A stretch of 64,000 nt of DNA from Kocuria rosea (lineage in GTDB: Bacteria; Actinomycetota; Actinomycetes; Actinomycetales; Micrococcaceae). The notes beneath the pieces were generated by a model that was not told the origin of the DNA, made no database searches, and saw only the letters and a program-made list of their open reading frames with translations. Positions 58,372-64,000 of the stretch are shown here, piece by piece (the stretch's first letter is position 1; each line of letters begins with the position of its first letter). Both the position numbers and the translations under genes were made by a program. The stretch covers positions 2,790,001-2,854,000 of the forward strand of contig NZ_CP035103.1 of assembly GCF_006094695.1 (NCBI RefSeq). Reading direction: 5' to 3'.

Positions 58372-59127
58372 ATGCACCGCTCCCCCGTCCCCGCGCCCAC
58401 CGACCAGAACGAGTTCTGCGCGCTCAGCCGCTCCTCCCCGTGGCGCTGGGACACCCTGCGGTTCGTGCTGTCCTGGCCGGCACCCGCGGACGCCGCGCCC
58501 CGCCGGCCCGTCCGGGCCTGGGTCCGCCGCCCGGACGGCCTGCGCGTCGAGGCCCTGGACGGCACCCCCCTCTACACGGCCACCACGCGGGAGCAGTCGC
58601 GCGACGACTTCTACGTCGCCTCGACCTCGGCCTCGTGGCTGCTCGCGCCGCAGCTGGTGGCCCCGGTGTTCACGGACTCCGGGCTCGTCGAGCGCAGGCC
58701 CGAGGCGGCCTACGGGGACCCCGTCTTCGGCGGCGGCCGCTGGCAGGCCATCCTCGACCCCGTCGAGCTGGCCGGGGACGCCCCCGTGCCGCCCTACCTG
58801 CCGGAGCGGCGGCCCTGCACGGTCGAGGACGTCCGCACCGGCACCCACCACGGGCGGCCCGTGCGCGGCGCCGTGGTGGTCCCCGGCCACGCCTACACCC
58901 CGACGACGCCGGGGCACCCCCTGGCCCCGGCCCGCACCCGGGTGCTCCTGGACGAGCGGACGGCCGTCTGCGTCCGCTCCGAGGTGCTCGAGGGCCCGCT
59001 GGCCGGCACGGGCCACGACCTGCGGATCGAGGCCGTGGACGAGTACTTCATCGACGACCTCTTCCGGTCGGTGCCCCTGGACCTCACGGACGTGAGCAGG
59101 CACCTGCCCTGGCCCGTCGGCCCCTGA
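58372..59127 (+). CDS. Hypothetical protein
   Basis: 251 aa, not recognised. No signal peptide or TM segment. Arg/Pro-rich with short beta-like stretches (TLRFVLSWPAP, RPVRAWVRRPDGLRVEAL, RPVRGAVVVPGHAYTP). Residues near 193-205 (RTAVCVRSEVLEG) and a C-terminal DEYFIDDLFRSVPLDL motif could be family signatures. Third-position GC is normal, so it is probably real. Convergent and 10 bp from the PIN-PhoH gene. Confidence 0.7.
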   Translation: MHRSPVPAPTDQNEFCALSRSSPWRWDTLRFVLSWPAPADAAPRRPVRAWVRRPDGLRVEALDGTPLYTATTREQSRDDFYVASTSASWLLAPQLVAPVFTDSGLVERRPEAAYGDPVFGGGRWQAILDPVELAGDAPVPPYLPERRPCTVEDVRTGTHHGRPVRGAVVVPGHAYTPTTPGHPLAPARTRVLLDERTAVCVRSEVLEGPLAGTGHDLRIEAVDEYFIDDLFRSVPLDLTDVSRHLPWPVGP

Positions 59128-59137
59128 GGCCCCCGGC

Positions 59138-60487
59138 TCAGCTGTCCAGGTCGCCCAGGACCTCCGTGACCAGGGCGGCGATCGGTGAGCGCTCCGAACG
59201 GGTCAGCGTGACGTGGCCGAAGAGCGGGTGGCCCTTGAGCGCCTCGACCACGGCGGTCACGCCGTCGTGGCGGCCGACCCGGAGGTTGTCGCGCTGGGCG
59301 ACGTCGTGGGTCATGACCACCTTGGAGTTCTGCCCGATCCGCGACAGCACGGTGAGCAGCACGTTCTTCTCGAGGGACTGCGCCTCGTCCACGATCACGA
59401 AGGCGTCGTGCAGGGACCGGCCGCGGATGTGCGTCAGGGGCAGCACCTCGAGCATGCCCCGGTCGAGCACCTCCTCGACGACCTCCTGCGAGACCAGCGC
59501 CCCGAGGGTGTCGAACACGGCCTGGCCCCACGGGTTCATCTTCTCCTCCTCGGAGCCGGGCAGGTAGCCGAGCTCCTGGCCGCCCACGGCGTAGAGGGGA
59601 CGGAAGACCATGACCTTGCGGTGCTCCCGGCGCTCCATCACCGTCTCCAGGCCCGCGCACAGGGCCAGGGCGGACTTGCCGGTGCCGGCGCGCCCGCCCA
59701 GCGACACGATGCCCACCTCGGGGTCCAGCAGGAGGTCGATCGCGAGCCGCTGCTCGGCGGAGCGCCCGTGCACGCCGAAGACGTCCCGGTCCCCGCGCAC
59801 CACCCGGGCGGAGCCGTCGGCGCGGACCCGGGCCAGGGCGCTGCCGCGCACGGAGTGCAGGGTCAGGCCCGTGTTGGCCGGCAGCCCCTCGGCGCCCGGG
59901 ACCACGACGGCCTCGCCGCCGTAGAGCCGGTCCACCACGTCGTCGGGGACCTCGAGGGCCGCGGTCCCGGACCACTCGACGTCGGAGCCGACCCACTCGG
60001 CCCGGTACTCCTCGGCCTCCAGGCCCAGGGCGGAGGCCTTGACCCGCATGGGCAGGTCCTTGGAGACGATGCACACGTCCTTGCCCTCGTTGGCGAGGCT
60101 CAGCGCCACCGCCAGGATCAGGGAGTCGTTGTCCTTGAGCCGGAAGCTCACCGGCAGGACGGTGTCCGAGACGTGGTTGAGCTCCACCACCAGGCTCCCG
60201 CCCTGGTCCCCGAGGGGCACGGGCCGGTTGAGCCCGCCGTGCTCCACGCGCAGGTCGTCGAGCAGCCGCAGGGCCTGCCGGGCGAAGTAGCCCAGCTCCG
60301 GGTCGTGCCGCTTGCCCTCCAGCTCGGTGATGACGATGACGGGCAACACCACCTGGTGCTCGGCGAAGCGCAGGATCGCCCGGGGGTCCGACAGCAGCAC
60401 CGAGGTGTCGATCACGTAGGAGCGCACCCCGGCGCCCAGGGGGGCGGAGATGTCGGTGATGCGCTCCTGCTTCTTGGAGATGCTCAT
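59138..60487 (-). CDS. PIN-PhoH fusion (PhoH2-type) RNA helicase/ribonuclease
   Basis: 449 aa, ATG 60487. The N-terminal PIN domain ([34 protein letters not shown], with acidic residues for metal) is followed by a PhoH ATPase ([19 protein letters not shown]alker [26 protein letters not shown]alker B/motif III). In mycobacteria PhoH2 unwinds and cuts RNA. Conserved neighbourhood with fumC and the cis-prenyltransferase. Confidence 0.95.
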   Translation of the reverse strand: MSISKKQERITDISAPLGAGVRSYVIDTSVLLSDPRAILRFAEHQVVLPVIVITELEGKRHDPELGYFARQALRLLDDLRVEHGGLNRPVPLGDQGGSLVVELNHVSDTVLPVSFRLKDNDSLILAVALSLANEGKDVCIVSKDLPMRVKASALGLEAEEYRAEWVGSDVEWSGTAALEVPDDVVDRLYGGEAVVVPGAEGLPANTGLTLHSVRGSALARVRADGSARVVRGDRDVFGVHGRSAEQRLAIDLLLDPEVGIVSLGGRAGTGKSALALCAGLETVMERREHRKVMVFRPLYAVGGQELGYLPGSEEEKMNPWGQAVFDTLGALVSQEVVEEVLDRGMLEVLPLTHIRGRSLHDAFVIVDEAQSLEKNVLLTVLSRIGQNSKVVMTHDVAQRDNLRVGRHDGVTAVVEALKGHPLFGHVTLTRSERSPIAALVTEVLGDLDS

Positions 60488-60677
60488 GGTGGCCCTTCCT
60501 CCTCGGTCCGGCGGGCGGCGTCAGCGCCGTCCACCTGAGGACAACGTATGCGGACCGGACCCGCCGCGCGAGCAGAAACGATGAACGGCGCGCAAATTGC
60601 CAGCGACCGCCCCGGACGTGCCCGGCGCCGCGCCCGGGGACGGCGTCCGGGACGACGACGGGCGGGGTCCGGTGGGC

Positions 60678-61439
60678 TCAGCCGCCGAAGCGCCGCTGCC
60701 GCGAGGCGTAGTCCCGCAGCGCCCGCAGGAAGTCGACGCGCCGGAAGTCCGGCCACAGCGCCTCGCAGAAGTAGTACTCGCTGTAGGCGGACTGCCACAT
60801 GAGGAACCCGGACAGCCGCTGCTCGCCCGAGGTGCGGATCAGCAGGTCCGGGTCCGGCTGCCCGCGCGTGTAGAGGTGCTGGGAGATGTCCTCCACGGAC
60901 AGGCTCTGCGCGAGCTCCCGGACGTCCGCGCCGGCGTCGAGGGCATCGGTGAGGACCTCCCGCACGGCGTCCACGATCTCCTGCCGGCCCCCGTAGCCGA
61001 CCGCGATGTTCAGGTGCGGGCCGGCATTGCCCGCGGTGCGCTCCGTGAGGTCGGCCAGGCACGCCGCGAGCCGCGGCGGCAGCATCTCGAGGGCGCCGAC
61101 GGGCTGGACCCGGCAGATGCCCGTCTCGGTGAGCGTGTCCATGAGGTCGGAGATGATCTCGAGCAGGGGTTCCAGCTCCGCGGCCGGGCGCTTGAGGTTC
61201 TCGGTCGAGAGGATGTAGAGGGTGACCACCTCGATGTCCAGCTCCCGGCACCAGCCGAGGAACTCGACGATCTTCTGCGCGCCCGCCTTGTGCCCGTCCG
61301 CGGTCGAGGCGCCGAACTGCTTGGCCCACCGCCGGTTGCCGTCCACGAGGACGCCGACGTGCTTGGGCAACCGCCGCGGGTCGAGCTCGGCGGAGAGCCG
61401 GCGCTCGTAGAACCGGTAGAGCGGCCGTGGCTTGGGCAT
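60678..61439 (-). CDS. cis-prenyltransferase (short-chain Z-type or UPP synthase)
   Basis: 253 aa, ATG 61439. Signature HVGVLVDGNRRWAKQFG with catalytic Asp, plus YGGRQEIVDAVREV, DLLIRTSGEQRLSGFLMWQSAYSEYYF and WPDFRRVDFLRALRDYASRQRRFGG. The DGNRRWA variant (not DGNGRWA) and the position next to hemolysin III resemble Rv1086, which makes Z,E-farnesyl diphosphate in mycobacteria; a second UPP synthase would then be expected elsewhere in the genome. Product length cannot be told from sequence alone. Confidence 0.92.
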   Translation of the reverse strand: MPKPRPLYRFYERRLSAELDPRRLPKHVGVLVDGNRRWAKQFGASTADGHKAGAQKIVEFLGWCRELDIEVVTLYILSTENLKRPAAELEPLLEIISDLMDTLTETGICRVQPVGALEMLPPRLAACLADLTERTAGNAGPHLNIAVGYGGRQEIVDAVREVLTDALDAGADVRELAQSLSVEDISQHLYTRGQPDPDLLIRTSGEQRLSGFLMWQSAYSEYYFCEALWPDFRRVDFLRALRDYASRQRRFGG

Positions 61440-61556
61440 CTGTGCTTCCTCCCGGGTTCTCGCGCACGGTGTCGGGGGTCGGGCCGGACGTGGTGGGGGC
61501 CACGGTGCCGGGCGTGGTGGTGATCACGGACCCGGCCGGCTCTCGGCGACGCCTCC

Positions 61557-61562
61557 TAAACT
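61557..61562 (+). promoter_or_regulatory. Possible -10 of the hemolysin III gene
   Basis: TAAACT ~50 nt upstream of ATG 61614, leaving a short leader that carries GGAGG. Confidence 0.4.
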
Positions 61563-61613
61563 ACCCGGTGGGAGACCGGACGGACTCACGCACAGCACGC
61601 CGGGAGGAACATG

Positions 61614-62321
61614 ATGGAGCACACGCACAGCGCCGCCCGCCGGGCCGCCGGCCGCGTCGAGGAGGCGGTCGAGCACGGGATCGAGGGACTCGTGGAGCGC
61701 AAGCCCGCGTGGCGGGGCTGGATCCACGCGAGTTTCACGCCCGTCGTCGTCGCCCTGGGTCTCGTGGCGATCCTGCTGGCGCCCAGCACCGAGCTGCGGA
61801 TCGCGTGCGCCGTGTACGGCGTGACGGGCATCCTGCTGTTCGGCGTGTCGGCGATCTACCACCGCGCCTACTGGCCCCGGCGGCTGCACATGGTCCTGCG
61901 CCGGATGGACCACTCGAACATCGCGCTGCTGATCGCCGGCACCTACACCCCGCTGGCGGTCGCGCTGCTGGACCCGCCGCAGTCCCGGCTGCTGCTGGTT
62001 GTGATCTGGTCCTGCGCCGCCGGTCTGGTGCTCTTCCGGCTGCTGTGGACCCTGGCGCCCCGCTGGCTGTACACCCCGCTGTACGTGGTGATGGGCTGCC
62101 TGGCCCTCTTCTACCTGCCGCAGTTCTGGCAGACCAGCCCCCCGGCGGCCGCGCTGACCGCCGCCGGCGGCATCGCCTACATCACCGGCGCCGTGGTCTA
62201 CGGCACCCGGCGGCCGCGCCTGCTCCCCGAGGTGTTCAGCTTCCACGAGGTCTTCCACGCCTTCACGGTGCTGGGCTTCGTGCTGCACTACGTGGCGATC
62301 ATGCTCGCGATGCTCCGCTGA
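61614..62321 (+). CDS. Hemolysin III / PAQR family membrane protein
   Basis: 235 aa. ATG 61614 is preferred to ATG 61611 because it is 6 nt rather than 3 nt from GGAGG. Seven TM helices with the zinc-binding PAQR residues: SAIYHRAYW (His), DHSNIALLIAGTYTP (Asp/Ser) and SFHEVFHAFTVLGFVLHYVAI (His pair). A basic N-terminus faces the cytoplasm. Bacterial members are of uncertain function. Same neighbourhood as Rv1085c. Confidence 0.93.
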   Translation: MEHTHSAARRAAGRVEEAVEHGIEGLVERKPAWRGWIHASFTPVVVALGLVAILLAPSTELRIACAVYGVTGILLFGVSAIYHRAYWPRRLHMVLRRMDHSNIALLIAGTYTPLAVALLDPPQSRLLLVVIWSCAAGLVLFRLLWTLAPRWLYTPLYVVMGCLALFYLPQFWQTSPPAAALTAAGGIAYITGAVVYGTRRPRLLPEVFSFHEVFHAFTVLGFVLHYVAIMLAMLR

Positions 62322-62355
62322 GCGGCTCCGCCCCGCCCACCCGCTCACCGGGCTC

Positions 62356-62381
62356 CGCGGGCCCCGGGGGCCGCGCCCGCG
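62356..62381. terminator. Weak hairpin after the hemolysin III gene
   Basis: CGCGGGC and GCCCGCG around a 12-nt GC-rich loop; no T-tract. It lies between convergent genes. Confidence 0.35.
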
Positions 62382-62397
62382 AGGCCGGGCTCTTGCC

Positions 62398-62769
62398 TCA
62401 GCCGCGCGGGTCGGGCCCCTCCGGCTCCTCGGCCCGCGCCGCCGGCCCTCCCCCGGCCCGGTCGCCGTCGGCGCCGGTCCTGGCGTCGGCGCCGTCCGTC
62501 CCGGCGCTGTCGGTCCCGGTGTGGCCGCCGGCCCGCTCCTCCGCGGCGCGGCGCTCGGCGTACTCCGCGCGGTAGCGCAGCCGCCGGTTGCGGCGGTTGA
62601 AGTCGCGCACCAGGAAGATGACCGCCACGGCCAGCAGCAGCGTCATGAGGAACCCCAGCATCCCGGGGGTCACCTGGCTCGGGTCCAGGCCGGGGCGCAG
62701 CGTGCCCTCGTCGATCGGGTTGGGCGCCATCGCCGGCAGCAGGGCGAGCACGTTCAGCACGGTGGTCAT
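62398..62769 (-). CDS. Small single-helix membrane protein
   Basis: 123 aa, ATG 62769, 8 bp after the mca stop, so cotranscribed. A polar N-terminus with ALLPAMAPNPIDE, one TM helix (GMLGFLMTLLLAVAVIFLV), then an Arg-rich stop-transfer segment and a Gly/Asp/Ala-rich tail. The short N-terminus, TM and basic tail recall the small proteins that follow mca in other Micrococcales. Function unknown. Confidence 0.78.
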   Translation of the reverse strand: MTTVLNVLALLPAMAPNPIDEGTLRPGLDPSQVTPGMLGFLMTLLLAVAVIFLVRDFNRRNRRLRYRAEYAERRAAEERAGGHTGTDSAGTDGADARTGADGDRAGGGPAARAEEPEGPDPRG

Positions 62770-62777
62770 CCCGGCGC

Positions 62778-63674
62778 TCAGCCCACGATCCCGGCGAACA
62801 GGTCGTGCTCCGGCAGGTCGGTCGGCACCCGGGACTCCGCCAGGACGTAGTCCTCCCACGGCCACACCTGGGACTGCAGCTCGGCGGAGACGGCGAAGAA
62901 CATCCCGTCCGGCGCCACCTGGGTCCGGTGGCTGCGCAGCGCCTCGTCCCGCAGCGCGAACGTGTCCGGGCAGCGCACCTTGGTGGTGGTCTCGTGCCGG
63001 GGGGCCGGCGGGCGGTGGCCCTCCGGGTCGCTCTCCTGCAGCATCGCGATCCGGGCCGCGTACGGGGACTGCAGGCCGCGCTCCTCGAGGGCCTCGTGCA
63101 GGGCCACGAAGCGCTCCAGGTTGAAGGCCCGGTCGTAGTAGAGCTTCTGCGGGGTCCACGGCTCGCCGAGGCCGGGGTACCGCTCGGGGTCGCCGGCGGC
63201 GCGGAACGCCTCGACGGAGACGTTGTGCGTCTGGATGTGGTCCGGGTGCGGGTAGCCGCCGTTCTCGTCGTAGGTCAGGATCACGTGCGGGCGGAACCGG
63301 CGCACGAGCCGGACCAGGGGCGCGGCGGCGCGCTCGAGCGGCTGCAGGGCGAAGCAGCCCCACGGCAGCGGCGGCAGGGGGTCCCCCTCGGGCAGCCCCG
63401 AGTCCATGAAGCCGAGCCAGCGGTGGTCGACGTCCAGCGCGGCGGCCGCCTGCGCCATCTCGTGCCGCCGCAGACCGGTCAGGTCCCGCTCGGCGTGCGG
63501 GTGGCCCTCCATCTCGGCGTTGAGGATCGAGCCCCGCTCCCCACCGGTGCACGTGGCCACCATGACCTCGACCCCCTGCCGGACGTAGTGGGCCATGGTC
63601 GCGGCGCCCTTGCTCGACTCGTCGTCGGGGTGGGCGTGGACGGCCAGCAGGCGCATCTCTGACAGGGAGGTCAC
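62778..63674 (-). CDS. mca: Mycothiol S-conjugate amidase
   Basis: 298 aa, GTG 63674 with GAGAGG 9 nt upstream. Cleaves mycothiol conjugates for detoxification; diagnostic for actinobacteria. Zinc motif AVHAHPDDESSKGAATMAHY and HPDHIQTHNVSVEAF, plus the Mca-type DNGG-like TYDENGGYPHPDH and a C-terminal VWPWEDYVLAES that distinguishes Mca from the shorter MshB. TAAAAT at 63743-63748 (minus) may be its -10. Confidence 0.96.
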   Translation of the reverse strand: MTSLSEMRLLAVHAHPDDESSKGAATMAHYVRQGVEVMVATCTGGERGSILNAEMEGHPHAERDLTGLRRHEMAQAAAALDVDHRWLGFMDSGLPEGDPLPPLPWGCFALQPLERAAAPLVRLVRRFRPHVILTYDENGGYPHPDHIQTHNVSVEAFRAAGDPERYPGLGEPWTPQKLYYDRAFNLERFVALHEALEERGLQSPYAARIAMLQESDPEGHRPPAPRHETTTKVRCPDTFALRDEALRSHRTQVAPDGMFFAVSAELQSQVWPWEDYVLAESRVPTDLPEHDLFAGIVG

Positions 63675-63742
63675 TCGGGGGGTCCTCTCGGGAACGGTCG
63701 GGGAGTCGGGGAAGCGGCCGGTGCGGGCACGGGCCGCGGCCC

Positions 63743-63748
63743 ATTTTA
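63743..63748 (-). promoter_or_regulatory. Putative -10 of mca
   Basis: TAAAAT on the minus strand, the only A/T-rich hexamer in the divergent mca/DUF4307-like region. Confidence 0.4.
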
Positions 63749-63797
63749 CGCGTTCGCCGGGCGGTCCTGCGCCCGGGGTGCTCCCAGGGGCCTCGGC

Positions 63798-63803
63798 TAC
63801 AGT
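63798..63803 (+). promoter_or_regulatory. Putative -10 of the DUF4307-like gene
   Basis: TACAGT ~57 nt upstream of GTG 63861. Confidence 0.35.
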
Positions 63804-63860
63804 GGTCGGGCGGTCGCCGGGCCCGGCGCCGCCCCCTTGCCCCCGAGACCCGAGGCCGCC

Positions 63861-64000
63861 GTGTCCACCGACTCCCCAGACCTGCTCCGCGACCGCTACG
63901 GAGCCCCCCGCCGCGAGCGCCGGATCGGGACGCGCGGCTGGATCGGTCTCGCCCTGGCGGCCACCCTGGTCACCGCCGTCTTCGTCGTCTGGGTGGTCAC
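63861..64000 (+). CDS. DUF4307-like membrane protein, N-terminal part (truncated by window edge)
   Basis: 46 residues visible: VSTDSPDLLRDRYGAPRRERRIGTRGWIGLALAATLVTAVFVVWVV. The DRYGAPR motif and single helix, divergent from mca, match DUF4307 proteins of actinobacteria. The rest lies beyond the window. Confidence 0.75.
   Translation, partial: MSTDSPDLLRDRYGAPRRERRIGTRGWIGLALAATLVTAVFVVWVV

Noticed and set aside
1..64000. Insertion sequences, prophage, integrase or rRNA genes
   Set aside because: No transposase, integrase, phage structural gene or rRNA motif was seen on either strand.

Overview
This is a high-GC (roughly 72-74% by eye) actinobacterial chromosome segment. A mycothiol S-conjugate amidase, a WhiB regulator, DUF3499, TIGR03089 and TIGR01906 proteins, a Pmt-type mannosyltransferase and many GTG starts point to the Micrococcaceae. 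The overall style is Kocuria-like, but the genus is an inference. There is no plasmid, phage or transposase signal. As I remember the Mycobacterium tuberculosis map, three housekeeping blocks keep ancestral gene neighbourhoods: prs/glmU, ispE/rsmA, tatD, rsmI/pmt (around Rv1002-Rv1018); whiB/DUF3499, TIGR03089, gtrA, purK/purE, LCP (around Rv3259-Rv3277); and glpX/DUF4245, fumC, PIN-PhoH, cis-prenyltransferase, hemolysin III, mca (around Rv1082-Rv1100).

Layout. 0-2.8 kb: the 3' end of a surface-polysaccharide synthase, an acyltransferase, and a convergent GH18-like lipoprotein. 3-5.8 kb: prs, glmU and tRNA-Gln. 5.8-10 kb: an uncharacterised gene, a repeat array, an ABC-F ATPase and a phosphotransferase-like protein. 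10.1-27.3 kb: an accessory cell-surface island. It holds a metalloprotease, a ScyD-like secreted protein, a bactofilin-like membrane protein and then a Wzx/Wzy-type polysaccharide locus. The locus contains a cytidylyltransferase, acyltransferase, lipoprotein, 1364-aa fibrinogen-domain/propeller/triple-lectin-like secreted protein, frameshifted CDP-alcohol phosphotransferase, glycosyltransferase, polymerase/ligase, flippase and chain-length protein. 27.3-31.5 kb: ispE-rsmA, a winged-helix/Vsr-like nuclease gene framed by two inverted palindromic arrays, and a TatD hydrolase. 31.7-36.4 kb: a translationally coupled MoxR-DUF58-transglutaminase operon whose transglutaminase has lost its catalytic Cys. 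36.5-37.9 kb: an FNT channel and cyanase operon. 38-46.8 kb: rsmI/pmt, TIGR01906, L,D-transpeptidase, Trm112-like, DUF3499, whiB, TIGR03089 and gtrA. 47-64 kb: purK-purE-LCP-FemX, a GNAT protein, glpX, DUF4245-carbonic anhydrase, fumC, NUDIX, prepilin peptidase, PhoH, cis-prenyltransferase, hemolysin III, mca and a DUF4307-like start.

The most unusual content is non-coding. Five intergenic regions carry long near-perfect palindromes joined to about 31-bp tandem units. Four share the consensus CGAGTCCCC-N7-TCGCAnnTCCCC and its mirror image, and base changes in one arm are matched in the other. Two of them lie in inverted orientation on either side of the nuclease-like gene. A second pattern is that nine genes carry a -10-like hexamer exactly 6 nt before the start codon, as expected for leaderless mRNAs.
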